The notes: generated from the sequence alone by a model not told the origin. A stretch of 64,000 nt of DNA from Deltaproteobacteria bacterium (GCA_005774545.1 VAUL01000001.1:124001-188000); one strand, 5' to 3'. Numbered from the stretch's first letter, positions 10,266 through 20,068 are shown. Translations and numbers: made by a program.

Positions 10266-11033
10266 ATGAAGGTCTGCCTGCTGGCGAGCGGCAGCAAGGG
10301 CAACGCCCTGCTGGTCTGCACCGGGCGGTCCCGCGTGCTGGTCGATGCCGGGCTGTCGGCCCGCGAGCTTTGCCGGCGGCTGGCAATGGCCGGCGTTGCC
10401 CCGGAGGATCTTGACGCCGTCCTGGTGACCCACGAGCATATCGATCATGTGCGCGGTCTCGGCCCGCTGAGCCGGCGCTACGGGGTGCCGGTGTACCTCC
10501 ACCACGAGGCTGCCGCGGCACTGGCCGACAACCAGCGGCTGGCCCGCGTGGTGGAGTTTGCGGCCGGCCCGGAGCTGGTCATCGGGGATTTGGCGATCAG
10601 GGCCTTCCCCGTGACCCATGATGCGCAGGCCCCGGTCGGGTTCTCGTTCGATGACGGGGCGGGGAGAACCGGGGTGGCAACCGATCTCGGCGTGGCGACC
10701 CGGCTGGTCGCCGAGGAGTTGCGCAACTGCCGGACGCTGGTGCTGGAGTCGAATCACGACGAAGACATGCTGCGCGACGGCCCTTATCCCTGGCCGCTCA
10801 AGCAGCGCATCCGGAGCAGTCACGGCCACCTGTCCAACCGCGACAGTGCCGGCCTTTTGGAAACCCTATGCTGGGAGGGGCTCGAGAACGTCCTCCTGGC
10901 GCATCTGAGTGAAACCAACAATCACCCCGAACTGGCGCGCAGGGCTGCCGAGCAGACGCTTGCCGGGCAGGATCTCTGCCGGCCGCAGCTGCTGGTCGGC
11001 AGCCAGGACCGGCCGACCGCCTGGGCGGGCTGA
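10266..11033 (+). CDS. Metallo-beta-lactamase-fold hydrolase, YycJ/WalJ-like
   Basis: Cytosolic metallohydrolase of about 255 residues. It starts MKVCLLASGSKGNALLV, which with LVDAGLSAREL is characteristic of the YycJ (WalJ) group, implicated in DNA processing in Firmicutes. The metal-binding motif THEHIDH is at about residues 57-63, followed by VTHDAQAP, ATDLG, ESNHD and SHGHLSN, the later histidine/aspartate ligands. A GTG at 10257 could be the start; neither start has a strong ribosome site, and ATG 10266 fits the family start. It lies 40 bases after the sensor kinase and 31 bases before purB. Its substrate cannot be told from sequence. Confidence 0.87.
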   Translation: MKVCLLASGSKGNALLVCTGRSRVLVDAGLSARELCRRLAMAGVAPEDLDAVLVTHEHIDHVRGLGPLSRRYGVPVYLHHEAAAALADNQRLARVVEFAAGPELVIGDLAIRAFPVTHDAQAPVGFSFDDGAGRTGVATDLGVATRLVAEELRNCRTLVLESNHDEDMLRDGPYPWPLKQRIRSSHGHLSNRDSAGLLETLCWEGLENVLLAHLSETNNHPELARRAAEQTLAGQDLCRPQLLVGSQDRPTAWAG

Positions 11034-11064
11034 TGTACCGACGCGAGCAAGGAGCGAACAGGCA

Positions 11065-12360
11065 ATGATTCCACGCTATACCCGCGCCGAGATGGCGCGC
11101 ATCTGGGAACCGGACAACCGCTTTCGTATCTGGCTGGAGATCGAGACGCTGGCCTGCGAGGCGCAGGCCGAACTCGGCGTGATCCCCGCCGAGGCCGTCA
11201 GGGTGATCCGCGAAAAGGGGAACTTCGACATCCCGCGCATCGACGCCATCGAGCTCGAGGTCAAGCACGACGTCATCGCCTTTCTGACCTCGGTGGCCGA
11301 GTTCGTTGGTCCGGAGGCGCGCTTCATCCACCAGGGGATGACCTCCTCGGATGTTCTCGACACCTGCCTGTCGGTTCAGCTGATGCAGGCCGCCGATCTG
11401 CTCCTGGAGGATCTGGACCTGGTGCTCGACTCGATCCGGGCCCGCGCCATGGAGCACAAGCATACGGTGTGCATCGGTCGCTCCCACGGCATCCATGCCG
11501 AACCGGTGACCTTCGGCCTGAAACTGGCCTCCTGGTACGCCGAAATGGACCGCAATCGCACCCGTCTGCGGGCGGCCCGCGAGAACATCGCCACCGGGGC
11601 GATCTCGGGAGCGGTCGGCACCTTCGCCAACATCGATCCGTACGTCGAGGAGTACGTCTGTGCGCGCATGGGGCTGAAGCCCGAACCGGTCTCCACCCAG
11701 GTGATCCCGCGCGACCGCCACGCCGAGTACTTCTGCACCCTGGCGGTGATCGCTTCGTCGATGGAGCGGATCGCCGTCGAGATCCGCCATCTGCAGCGCA
11801 CCGAGGTGCTCGAGGCCGAGGAATTCTTCAGCAAAGGGCAAAAAGGGTCGAGCGCCATGCCGCACAAGCGCAACCCGATCCTCTCCGAGAACCTGACCGG
11901 CCAGGCCCGCTACGTCCGCGGCCTGTGCATCCCGGCCATGGAGAACGTCGCCCTGTGGCACGAGCGCGACATTTCGCATTCGTCGGTGGAGCGCTACATC
12001 GGCCCCGATGCCACCGTGGCTCTCGACTTCTCCCTGCGCCGTCTCAACGGGCTGATCAAGAACCTGGTGGTCTACCCCGAGAACATGCAGAAGAACCTCG
12101 ACCAGATGAAGGGGTTGGTCTACTCGCAGAAGATTCTCCTCGACCTGACCCAGGCCGGGGTGTCGCGCGAGGATTCCTACCGGCTGGTGCAGCGCAACGC
12201 CATGAAGGTCTGGGAGCAGGGGAAGGATTTCCTGACGGAACTGCTCGCCGACCAGGAGGTCGTCGGGGCGCTGGGCGAGGCCAAGATCCGCGAGTCGTTC
12301 GACCTCAACTATCATCTCAAGCACGTCGACACCATCTTCAAACGGGTATTCGGGGAATAA
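11065..12360 (+). CDS. purB: Adenylosuccinate lyase
   Basis: Cleaves SAICAR to AICAR and adenylosuccinate to AMP in purine synthesis. The 431-residue protein carries the fumarase/aspartase superfamily signature SSAMPHKRNP at about residue 263, the conserved MTSSDVLDTC segment and GRSHGIHAEP (catalytic histidine). The frame is open far upstream, but ATG 11065 gives the family start MIPRYTRAEM and has AAGGAG 11 bases before it. It leads purB-purL-purQ-purF, with purL starting 3 bases after its stop. Confidence 0.97.
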   Translation: MIPRYTRAEMARIWEPDNRFRIWLEIETLACEAQAELGVIPAEAVRVIREKGNFDIPRIDAIELEVKHDVIAFLTSVAEFVGPEARFIHQGMTSSDVLDTCLSVQLMQAADLLLEDLDLVLDSIRARAMEHKHTVCIGRSHGIHAEPVTFGLKLASWYAEMDRNRTRLRAARENIATGAISGAVGTFANIDPYVEEYVCARMGLKPEPVSTQVIPRDRHAEYFCTLAVIASSMERIAVEIRHLQRTEVLEAEEFFSKGQKGSSAMPHKRNPILSENLTGQARYVRGLCIPAMENVALWHERDISHSSVERYIGPDATVALDFSLRRLNGLIKNLVVYPENMQKNLDQMKGLVYSQKILLDLTQAGVSREDSYRLVQRNAMKVWEQGKDFLTELLADQEVVGALGEAKIRESFDLNYHLKHVDTIFKRVFGE

Positions 12361-12363
12361 GCG

Positions 12364-15351
12364 ATGGCCTGGAGAATCATGGCAGGACTGAAGGATGGCG
12401 TGCGCGACGCCCGCGGCGAGCGGGTCCGCCGGGAGATCCGCGAGCATCTCGGCATCGATCTGGCAAGCGTGCGCACCGTTGATGTCTACACCGTCGATGC
12501 GCAGCTGTCCGAAGCCGAGGTCCGGGCGGCGGCCTTGGGTCCGTTCTGCGACCCGGTGGTGCAGGATGTGTCGGTCGACCGGCCGCTCCCCCGCGATTTC
12601 GACATCCTCGTCGAAGTCGGTTACCGCCCCGGCGTTACCGACAACGTCGGGCGCACGGCGAAGGAGGCGATCCAGTACCTGACCGGGCGGCCGTTCGCCG
12701 CCGGTGAAGCGGTCTACACCTCGGTGCAGTACCTGCTGAAAGGGCGGATCGATGTCGCGGCCGCCGAACGGATCGCTGCGGGTTTCCTGGCGAACGGCCT
12801 GATCCAGCGCTGGACCATCGTGCCGTCCGGCGAATACGATGCCGAGCGCGGGCTGCCGGTCTTCGTGCCGAAGGTCGACGTCGGGGCCCACGCCATCGCC
12901 GTACAGGAGATCGATCTCGACGTCAGCGACGATGAGTTGATGCAGATCAGCAAGGCCGGCATGCTGGCGCTGACGCTGGAGGAGATGAAGATCATCCAGG
13001 CGCATGCCGCTGATCCGGCCGTGCAGGCGGAGCGGCGCAAGATGGGGCTCGGCGCCAGGCTGACCGACTGCGAACTGGAGGCGCTGGCCCAGACCTGGAG
13101 CGAGCACTGCAAGCACAAGATCTTCGCCGCGCACATCGCCTACGAGGATACGACCACCGGCGAGAAGAGCGAGATCAACTCGCTGTTCAAGAGCTACATC
13201 GTCCGTGCCACCAGGGAATTGCGCGAGCGGGCCGGTGAGAACGACATCTGCTTGTCGGTGTTCAAGGACAACGCCGGGGTTATTCGCTTCACCGACGACT
13301 GGAGTCTGGTCTTCAAGGTCGAGACCCACAACTCGCCGTCGGCGCTCGATCCGTACGGCGGGGCGCTGACCGGGATCGTCGGCGTCAACCGCGATTCCTT
13401 CGGCACCGGCAAGGGGGCACGCCTGCTGTTCAACACCGACATCTTCTGCTTCGCCTCGCCGTTTTACGAGAAACCGCTGCCGCCGCGCCTGCTCCATCCG
13501 CGCCGCATTTTCGAGGGGGTGGTCGAAGGGGTCGAGCACGGCGGCAACAAGAGCGGCATCCCCACGGTGAACGGTTCCATCGTCTTCGATGAGCGCTTCG
13601 CCGGCAAGCCGCTGGTCTACTGCGGCACCGGGGCGATCATGCCGACCGTGGTCAACGGCCAGCCGGGACATGAAAAGCAGGCCAATGTCGGTGATCGCAT
13701 CGTCATGGTCGGCGGGCGCATCGGCAAGGACGGCATCCACGGAGCCACCTTCTCCTCCGAGGAACTTCACGAAGGGTCGCCGGTAACGGCGGTGCAGATC
13801 GGCGACCCGATCACCCAGAAGCGGATGTTCGATTTCCTGATCATCGCCCGCGACCGCGGTCTTTACAGCTCGATCACCGACAACGGGGCAGGGGGGCTCT
13901 CCTCCTCGGTCGGCGAGATGTCCCAGGATACCGGCGGTTTCGAGATGCACCTCGACCGGGCGCCGCTCAAGTACCCGGGGCTGCAGCCGTGGGAGATCCT
14001 GATCTCCGAGGCCCAGGAGCGGATGACTGTTGCGGTGCCGCCGCAGCACCTCGAGGCGTTTCTGAAGCTGGCCGGGGAGATGGACGTCGAGGCCACCGAC
14101 CTCGGCTGTTTCACCGCTTCCGGTTACTATCACTGCCTTTATCAGGGAAAGACGGTGACCTGGCTGCCGATGGACTTCCTGCACGACGGCGTGCCGCAGT
14201 TGCGGATCCCGGCGCGCTGGACGCCGCCGGCCGTGGCCGAGCCGCAGCTGCCTGAGCCGCAGGATTATGTCGCAGAACTGAAGGGTTTGCTCGGTAGTCT
14301 TAACGTCTGCTCGAAGGAGAGCGTGGTCCGTCGCTACGACCACGAGGTGCAGGCCGGCACGGTGGTCAAGCCGCTCACCGGGGTTGTCAACGACGGGCCG
14401 TCCGATGCCGCCGTGGTCAGGCCGCTCCCCGACAGCTTCGCCGGGGTGGCGGTGGCGCACGGCATCTGCCCGCGTTATTCCGATATCGATACGTACCACA
14501 TGACCGCCAATGCCATCGACGAGGCCCTGCGCAATTACGTCGCGGTCGGCGGCGACATCGACCACGTCGCCGGGCTCGACAACTTCTGCTGGTGCGACCC
14601 GGTGAAGAGCGACAAGACCCCCGACGGCGAATACAAGGCCGCCCAGCTGGTGCGTTCCAACCGGGCGCTCTACGACTACTGCCTGGCCTTCGGCGTGCCG
14701 CTGATCTCCGGCAAGGACTCGATGAAGAACGACTACCAGATCGGCGACACCAAGATTTCCATTCCGCCGACGCTGCTCTTCTCGGTGATCGGCAAGGTCG
14801 AGGACGTGCGCCGCGCCGTCACCATGGACGCCAAGACCCCCGGCGACCTGGTGTACCTGCTCGGCACCACCCGCGACGAGCTGGGCGGCTCGGAATACTA
14901 TGCCCGGCTCGGCCACACCGGCCGCAACGTGCCGCAGGTCGACGCGTCTTCGGCGCTCAGGCGCTACCGCACCGTCAATGCCGCCCAGGCGCGCGGGCTG
15001 ATCGCCTCCTGCCACGACCTCTCCGACGGCGGACTGGCGGTGGCCCTGGCGGAAACCGCCTTCGCCGGCGACCGCGGTCTCGACATCGACCTGCGCCGGG
15101 TTGATGCCGAGGGCGATCTGGCCGACTGGCAGCTGCTCTTCTCCGAGTCGGCCAGCCGGTTGCTGGTCACGGTGCGCAACGGCGACCGCGCCGCCTTCGA
15201 AGAGCTTTTTGCCGGCCAGAGCTGCGCCTGCATCGGCCGTGTGACCGCGGTGCCGGAGCTGCGCATCGTCAGCCGGGCCGGGGACATGCTGATGGTTGCC
15301 GCCAACGATGAGCTGAAAGCGGCCTGGCAGGCGCCGCTCAAGGAGCTGTGA
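12364..15351 (+). CDS. purL: Phosphoribosylformylglycinamidine synthase, PurS-PurL fusion
   Basis: Converts FGAR to FGAM using ATP and ammonia supplied by PurQ. The product has 995 residues, longer than the roughly 740-residue small PurL and shorter than the roughly 1300-residue PurLQ fusion. Residues about 1-170 look like two PurS-like halves (near FDILVEVGYRPGVTDN and near YTSVQYLLKGRIDV). The linker motif TWSEHCKHK is near residue 243, followed by KVETHNSPSALDPYGG, GVNRDSFGTGKG and, in the second half, LISGKDSMKND and SCHDLSDGGLAVAL. There is no C-terminal glutaminase; purQ follows immediately, its start overlapping the stop region by sequence context (3-base gap). ATG 12382 is an alternative start. 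Confidence 0.95.
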   Translation: MAWRIMAGLKDGVRDARGERVRREIREHLGIDLASVRTVDVYTVDAQLSEAEVRAAALGPFCDPVVQDVSVDRPLPRDFDILVEVGYRPGVTDNVGRTAKEAIQYLTGRPFAAGEAVYTSVQYLLKGRIDVAAAERIAAGFLANGLIQRWTIVPSGEYDAERGLPVFVPKVDVGAHAIAVQEIDLDVSDDELMQISKAGMLALTLEEMKIIQAHAADPAVQAERRKMGLGARLTDCELEALAQTWSEHCKHKIFAAHIAYEDTTTGEKSEINSLFKSYIVRATRELRERAGENDICLSVFKDNAGVIRFTDDWSLVFKVETHNSPSALDPYGGALTGIVGVNRDSFGTGKGARLLFNTDIFCFASPFYEKPLPPRLLHPRRIFEGVVEGVEHGGNKSGIPTVNGSIVFDERFAGKPLVYCGTGAIMPTVVNGQPGHEKQANVGDRIVMVGGRIGKDGIHGATFSSEELHEGSPVTAVQIGDPITQKRMFDFLIIARDRGLYSSITDNGAGGLSSSVGEMSQDTGGFEMHLDRAPLKYPGLQPWEILISEAQERMTVAVPPQHLEAFLKLAGEMDVEATDLGCFTASGYYHCLYQGKTVTWLPMDFLHDGVPQLRIPARWTPPAVAEPQLPEPQDYVAELKGLLGSLNVCSKESVVRRYDHEVQAGTVVKPLTGVVNDGPSDAAVVRPLPDSFAGVAVAHGICPRYSDIDTYHMTANAIDEALRNYVAVGGDIDHVAGLDNFCWCDPVKSDKTPDGEYKAAQLVRSNRALYDYCLAFGVPLISGKDSMKNDYQIGDTKISIPPTLLFSVIGKVEDVRRAVTMDAKTPGDLVYLLGTTRDELGGSEYYARLGHTGRNVPQVDASSALRRYRTVNAAQARGLIASCHDLSDGGLAVALAETAFAGDRGLDIDLRRVDAEGDLADWQLLFSESASRLLVTVRNGDRAAFEELFAGQSCACIGRVTAVPELRIVSRAGDMLMVAANDELKAAWQAPLKEL

Positions 15352-15353
15352 TC

Positions 15354-16175
15354 ATGAACGTCAAGGCCCTCGTCATTGCCGGCAACGGCACCAACTGCGA
15401 ACGCGAGGTCTCGGAAGCGTGCCGCCTGGCCGGCGCCGAGTGCGACATCGTCCATGTCGCCGAACTGCTGGCCGGTCGCGCCCGGCTCGACGACTATCAC
15501 TTCCTCAATCTGGCCGGCGGCTTCCTCGACGGCGACGACCTCGGCAGCGCCAAGGCCGGCGCCAACCGTCTGCGCCATGCCCGCGTGGCCGGCAGCGACG
15601 AAACCGTCGCCGACCAGCTGCAGCGCTTCATCGCCGCCGGCAAGCTGGTCATGGGGGTCTGCAACGGCTTTCAGCTGATGGTCAAGATGGGATTGCTGCC
15701 GGCGCTCGGCGGCGACCATCTGACCCAGAGCGCCACCCTGACCTTCAACGATGGCGGCCATTTCGAAGACCGCTGGTGCGAGCTGAGCGTCGATCCGGAT
15801 TCGCCGTGCGTCTTCACCAGGGGGCTCGATCGCCTCTATTTCCCGGTGCGCCACGGCGAGGGGAAGTTCGTCCCCGCCTCGAGCGAGGTGCTGGCGGCGA
15901 TCGAGGCCCGGCACCTGGCCGTCTTGCGCTATTGTGATCCGGCAACGGGGGCGCCGACCATGGAGTATCCCTTCAATCCCAACGGCTCGGTTGCAGCCAT
16001 TGCCGGAATCTGCGACGAGACCGGCCGCCTGTTCGGCCTGATGCCGCACCCCGAGGCCTACGTGCACCGCACCCATCACCCGCGCTGGACCCGGCAGCCG
16101 GAGCTGCCGGAAGAGGGGATGGGGCTGCAGCTCTATCGCAACGCCGTGGAATTCATCCGCAACAACCTGCTCTAA
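15354..16175 (+). CDS. purQ: Phosphoribosylformylglycinamidine synthase subunit PurQ (glutaminase)
   Basis: Class I glutamine amidotransferase that releases ammonia for PurL. The 273-residue protein has the family start [14 protein letters not shown], the nucleophilic cysteine motif [13 protein letters not shown] at about residue 102, and the His-Glu pair in [15 protein letters not shown] near the C-terminus. ATG 15354 is preferred to GTG 15348 because AAGGAG inside the end of purL lies 8 bases before it. The tight junction with purL suggests translational coupling, fitting their function in one complex. Confidence 0.95.
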   Translation: MNVKALVIAGNGTNCEREVSEACRLAGAECDIVHVAELLAGRARLDDYHFLNLAGGFLDGDDLGSAKAGANRLRHARVAGSDETVADQLQRFIAAGKLVMGVCNGFQLMVKMGLLPALGGDHLTQSATLTFNDGGHFEDRWCELSVDPDSPCVFTRGLDRLYFPVRHGEGKFVPASSEVLAAIEARHLAVLRYCDPATGAPTMEYPFNPNGSVAAIAGICDETGRLFGLMPHPEAYVHRTHHPRWTRQPELPEEGMGLQLYRNAVEFIRNNLL

Positions 16176-16195
16176 TAACCGGAGAAATCAATCCG

Positions 16196-17605
16196 ATGTA
16201 CGACAAGTTCAACGATGAATGCGGTGTCTTCGGCATCTTCGGTCACGAAGAAGCCGCCAATCTGACCTACCTCGGGCTGTACGCCCTGCAGCATCGCGGC
16301 CAGGAAGGGTGCGGCATCGTCTCCGCCGACGGCCAGAACCTCTATGCCTGGCGCGGTATGGGGCTGGTGTCCGACGTGTTCCGCGACGACAGCATTTTCG
16401 GCCGGCTCCCCGGACGCAGCGCCATCGGCCATGTGCGCTACTCGACGGCGGGCGGCAACGATCTGAAGAACGTGCAGCCGATCATGGTCGACTACCACCG
16501 CGGCAGCATCGCCGTGGCCCACAACGGCAACCTGGTCAATGCCCGCGAGCTGCGCAACGAACTGGAGCACGCCGGCTCGATCTTCTCCACCACCTCCGAC
16601 ACCGAGGTCATCATTCACCTGCTGGCGCGCAGCCAGTGCGACCTGCTGCCTGACCGCCTGACCGAGGCCCTCTCCACCGTCAAGGGCGCCTACAGCGCCC
16701 TGTTCCTGACCGAAACGCGCATGGTCGCGGTCCGCGATCCCAACGGCTTCCGGCCGCTGGTGCTCGGCCGTCTCAACAACGCCTACGTGGTCGCTTCCGA
16801 GACGTGTGCCTTCGACCTGATCGAGGCCGAATTCATCCGCGAGATCGAGCCGGGGGAGATGATCGTCATCAACAAGGAGGGGATGAAGTCCTACAAGCCG
16901 TTCGCGGCTACGGAGCCGACCCCCTGCATCTTCGAGTTCATCTACTTCGCCCGGCCCGACAGCACCATCTTCGGCCGCCAGGTCTACCAGGTGCGCAAGC
17001 AGTTCGGTCGGCAGCTGGCCATCGAGCACCCGGTCGAGGCCGACCTGGTGGTCGCCGTCCCCGATTCGGGGATGCCCGCCGCCATCGGCTATGCCGAGCA
17101 GGCCGGAATCCCCTTTGAACTGGGTCTGATCCGCAATCACTACGTCGGCCGCACCTTCATCGAGCCGCAGCAGTCGATCCGCCACTTCGGCGTCAAGCTC
17201 AAGCTCAACCCGATCCGCTCGATCATCGAGGGGAAGCGCGTGGTGGTGGTCGACGATTCGATCGTGCGCGGCACCACCGCCCGCAAGATCATCAAGATGA
17301 TCCGCAACGCCGGCGCGCGGGAGGTGCATGTCCGCATCTCCAGCCCGCCGACCAGCTTCCCGTGCTACTACGGGATCGATACGCCGACCCGCAAGGAGCT
17401 GATTTCGTCGTCGCATTCCGTCGAGGAGATCAACCGCTACATCACCTCCGATACGCTCGGCTACCTGAGCCGCGAGGGGATGCTGACAGCCGCCGGCGCG
17501 AAGTTCGACACGACCAGTGGCCCGTTCTGCGATGCCTGCTTCAGCGGTCACTACCCGGTCAAGTTCCCGCGCCTGAAGGATGATACGCAGTTGGGCCTGT
17601 TCTGA
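16196..17605 (+). CDS. purF: Amidophosphoribosyltransferase
   Basis: First committed enzyme of purine synthesis: makes phosphoribosylamine from PRPP and glutamine. The 469-residue product starts [19 protein letters not shown]. The short propeptide before CGVFG is expected to be removed to expose the N-terminal catalytic cysteine, as in the Fe-S-type enzymes. The glutaminase signatures [19 protein letters not shown] and AHNGNLVNA follow, and the PRPP-binding motif [13 protein letters not shown] is near residue 348. The C-terminal [11 protein letters not shown] contains two cysteines consistent with an iron-sulfur ligand set. It lies 20 bases after purQ with a GGAGA ribosome site. Confidence 0.96.
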   Translation: MYDKFNDECGVFGIFGHEEAANLTYLGLYALQHRGQEGCGIVSADGQNLYAWRGMGLVSDVFRDDSIFGRLPGRSAIGHVRYSTAGGNDLKNVQPIMVDYHRGSIAVAHNGNLVNARELRNELEHAGSIFSTTSDTEVIIHLLARSQCDLLPDRLTEALSTVKGAYSALFLTETRMVAVRDPNGFRPLVLGRLNNAYVVASETCAFDLIEAEFIREIEPGEMIVINKEGMKSYKPFAATEPTPCIFEFIYFARPDSTIFGRQVYQVRKQFGRQLAIEHPVEADLVVAVPDSGMPAAIGYAEQAGIPFELGLIRNHYVGRTFIEPQQSIRHFGVKLKLNPIRSIIEGKRVVVVDDSIVRGTTARKIIKMIRNAGAREVHVRISSPPTSFPCYYGIDTPTRKELISSSHSVEEINRYITSDTLGYLSREGMLTAAGAKFDTTSGPFCDACFSGHYPVKFPRLKDDTQLGLF

Positions 17606-17614
17606 ACTAATTCC

Positions 17615-17686
17615 GGGACACATGAGACAAATGGGACCAACAGGACGGTATCCGTCTCATTGGTCTGATGCGTCCCCTTGGTCCGA
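17615..17686. repeat. 9-nt-periodic imperfect palindrome between purF and pyrE
   Basis: Four consecutive 9-mers of the form nGGACnnAn (GGGACACAT, GAGACAAAT, GGGACCAAC, AGGACGGTA; 17615-17650) are followed without a gap by four 9-mers of roughly inverse sense (TCCGTCTCA, TTGGTCTGA, TGCGTCCCC, TTGGTCCGA; 17651-17686). The two 36-base halves form an imperfect hairpin or cruciform. It lies between the purF stop and the pyrE ribosome site (ACAGGAGAG). Function unknown; it is too short for a CRISPR array and contains no spacers. Confidence 0.7.
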
Positions 17687-17707
17687 TAACAATTACAGGA
17701 GAGTCGA

Positions 17708-18268
17708 ATGACCACCGAAGAACGCAACGAACTGATGCGGATCATCCGCGAGCTGTCCTACGAGGAGCGTGAAGTGACGCTGGCCTCGGGGCGCAAGAGC
17801 AACTTCTATTTCGATGGCAAGCAGACCTGCCTGCATGCCAAAGGCGGGCTGCTGGTCGGCAAGGCCTTCTGGCAGGAGATCAAGCAGCTGCCCGGCCCGA
17901 TTCACGGCGTCGGCGGCCTGACCCTCGGCGCCGATCCGATCGCCACCGCCACGTCGATTGCTGCCGCACTCGACGGCGCTGCCGTCCATGCCTTCATCAT
18001 CCGCAAGGAGCCGAAGGGGCATGGCACCGGCCAGTGGCTGGAAGGGCGCAAGAATCTCCCGAACGGCTCGCGCGTGGTGATCGTCGAGGACGTGACCACC
18101 ACCGGCGGGTCGTCGATGAAGGCCGTCGAACGCGCGCAGATGGAGGGTCTGGAGGTGGTCGGTATCGTCACCCTGGTTGATCGCGAGGAAGGGGCCCGGG
18201 AGAACATCGAAGGGGAGGGGCAGACGCTGCGGGCGGTGTTCACCAGGACGCAGGTCGTCGGGAAGTAA
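17708..18268 (+). CDS. pyrE: Orotate phosphoribosyltransferase
   Basis: Makes orotidine-5'-phosphate from orotate and PRPP in pyrimidine synthesis. The 186-residue protein has the conserved start region FTLASGRKS-like (VTLASGRKSNFYFDGKQT), the substrate segment GVGGLTLGADPIA, the flexible-loop residues RKEPKGHGTG and the PRPP motif VVIVEDVTTTGGSS near residue 121. ACAGGAGAG precedes the ATG. It follows purF by about 100 bases that hold a repeat structure and is closed by a terminator, so it may be cotranscribed with the pur genes or separately expressed. Confidence 0.96.
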   Translation: MTTEERNELMRIIRELSYEEREVTLASGRKSNFYFDGKQTCLHAKGGLLVGKAFWQEIKQLPGPIHGVGGLTLGADPIATATSIAAALDGAAVHAFIIRKEPKGHGTGQWLEGRKNLPNGSRVVIVEDVTTTGGSSMKAVERAQMEGLEVVGIVTLVDREEGARENIEGEGQTLRAVFTRTQVVGK

Positions 18269-18301
18269 ACGTACCCTTCTGCTCGGTTCTTGATGAATGA
18301 A

Positions 18302-18328
18302 AAGGGCTCGCCGTCATGGCGAGCCCTT
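18302..18328. terminator. Bidirectional terminator between pyrE and glgP
   Basis: Inverted repeat AAGGGCTCGCC (18302-18312) and GGCGAGCCCTT (18318-18328), 5-base loop, followed by CGTCTTTT on the plus strand and preceded by A-rich sequence that serves the minus strand. The flanking genes converge here. Confidence 0.82.
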
Positions 18329-18355
18329 CGTCTTTTCCATTTGGCCGGCACCGGG

Positions 18356-20068
18356 TCAGCGCAGGTAGGCGTCGGTGACGTAACGCCGCATCATGACGTG
18401 GGTGTTGAAGTAGTAGGCGTTCTTGCCGATGGCGCTCTTCATCACCCGGATCCAGCCGGGGCGATCGTTGTAGAAGAGCGGCATGATGATGGTCTCGAGC
18501 TTGCGGTAAAGGTCGAGCACATCCTCGTCACTGTGGTTGACCTCGGTGGAGGTTTCCAGCGGCGGCGGTCCGATTGACCAACCGGTGACCCCCTCGATAT
18601 GCCCCTCGATCCACCAGCCGTCGAGTACGCTGAAGTTCGGCACGCCGTTGAGGGCCGCTTTCATGCCGCTGGTGCCGGAGGCTTCCAGCGGGCGCAGCGG
18701 GTTGTTGAGCCAGACGTCGACACCGGGGATCAGGATGCTGGCGACATCCATGTTGTAGTTGGGCAGATAGACGATGCGCAGCCTGTCGCCGAATCTGCTG
18801 ACATAGCTGCGGATCTCCTGGATCAATTTCTTCCCCAGGTCGTCGCGCGGATGAGCTTTGCCGGCAAAGACCAGCTGCAGCTTGCCGTTGCTGATTTCCA
18901 GCAGGCGCTCCGGATCGGTGAAAATCATGTTGGCGCGCTTGTAGGCGGCTGCGCGCCGCGCGAAGCCGATGGTCAGCACGTCGGGGTCGAGACGTTCGCC
19001 CGTAACTTCCTCGATGTACTGGAAGAGGTAGGCCTTGGCCCCGCAGTGGGCGTCCCAGATCTCGGCGTCGGGGATGTTGTCGACCCGCACGAGGAGTTCG
19101 GGTTCGTTGGCCCAGCCGGGAAGGTAGTCGTCGAACAGGGCCATCATGTAGGGGGAGGTCCAGGTGAACGGATGCACGCCGTTGGTGATGGCGTGGATCT
19201 CGAAGCCGGGGAAGAGCGCCTTGGAGACTTCGCCGTGCTTTTTGGCGACGCCGTTGACGAAGTGGGACAGGTTCAGGGCGAGGAGCGTCATGTTCAGCTC
19301 CCTGGCACCGGCCAGTTCGCGCAACAGGGAAAAGGGGACGATCTCGCCCATGACGCGCTCGACCATTTCGTAGGGGAAGCGGTCGTGGCCGGCTTCGACC
19401 GGCGTATGGGTGGTGAAGACGCACAACTCCTGGACCCGGCGGGAATTCCAGGAATCGCGCTCGTCCCAGGTGTCCTCGACCGGCCGGCGATGATGGTTGA
19501 GTAGTTCCAGGGTGAGGAAGCTGGCGTGTCCCTCGTTCATGTGGTACTTGCGCACCTGGAAACCGAGGACCTGCAGCAGGCGGGCGCCGCCGATGCCGAG
19601 GACGATCTCCTGCTTGAGCCGGTACACCTGGTCGCCGCCGTAAAGCTGGTCGGTAATGGCCCGGTCTTCCGGCAGGTTGCCGGGAATGTCGGTGTCGAGG
19701 AACAGGACCGGTATTTCGCCGCCGGTGGGGCTTTTGACCCGGTAGAGCCACGACTGGATCTTGACGTCGCGCCCCTCGATGGTGACCAGCGTCTTGCCGG
19801 GAAGCAGCTCCATGTATGTCTCGGGCTTCCAGATCACCGGCTCTTCGATCTGCCAGCCGTCGGTGGTAAAGCTTTGCTGGAAGTACCCCTTGCGGCTGAG
19901 CAGTGTGACTGCGACCAGCGGCAACTTCAGGTCGGCGGCACTTTTGATGGTGTCGCCGGCCAGCACGCCGAGGCCGCCGCTGTAGGTGGGGATTTCGTTG
20001 GTGAGCCCGATTTCCATCGAAAAATAGGCGTAACGAGGCTGATCGGTGTAATGTCTCCAGTCGCTCAT
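18356..20068 (-). CDS. glgP: Alpha-glucan phosphorylase (short GT35 type)
   Basis: Phosphorolysis of glycogen or maltodextrin to glucose-1-phosphate. The 570-residue product is of the short bacterial/archaeal GlgP type (E. coli GlgP is about 815). Visible signatures are YFSMEIGLTNEIPTYSGGLG at the N-terminus, KYHMNEGHASF, TNGVHPFTW, FAGKAHPRDD, and the pyridoxal-phosphate lysine region EASGTSGMKAALNGVPN near residues 468-484, then LDGWWIEG. The start codon at 20068 is preceded by AAAGG. It converges with pyrE and diverges from the GspA-like gene; no other glycogen gene is nearby. Confidence 0.9.
   Translation of the reverse strand: MSDWRHYTDQPRYAYFSMEIGLTNEIPTYSGGLGVLAGDTIKSAADLKLPLVAVTLLSRKGYFQQSFTTDGWQIEEPVIWKPETYMELLPGKTLVTIEGRDVKIQSWLYRVKSPTGGEIPVLFLDTDIPGNLPEDRAITDQLYGGDQVYRLKQEIVLGIGGARLLQVLGFQVRKYHMNEGHASFLTLELLNHHRRPVEDTWDERDSWNSRRVQELCVFTTHTPVEAGHDRFPYEMVERVMGEIVPFSLLRELAGARELNMTLLALNLSHFVNGVAKKHGEVSKALFPGFEIHAITNGVHPFTWTSPYMMALFDDYLPGWANEPELLVRVDNIPDAEIWDAHCGAKAYLFQYIEEVTGERLDPDVLTIGFARRAAAYKRANMIFTDPERLLEISNGKLQLVFAGKAHPRDDLGKKLIQEIRSYVSRFGDRLRIVYLPNYNMDVASILIPGVDVWLNNPLRPLEASGTSGMKAALNGVPNFSVLDGWWIEGHIEGVTGWSIGPPPLETSTEVNHSDEDVLDLYRKLETIIMPLFYNDRPGWIRVMKSAIGKNAYYFNTHVMMRRYVTDAYLR

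Noticed and set aside
10798-15015. 1405-codon open frame antisense to purB and purL
   Set aside because: It mirrors the codon structure of the real genes in GC-rich DNA; its translation is His/Asp/Arg/Gly-rich with no recognisable domain, while purB and purL on the other strand are complete.
17615-17686. Short periodic repeats as a CRISPR array
   Set aside because: Units are 9 bases, contiguous and inverted in the second half, without spacers or cas genes.
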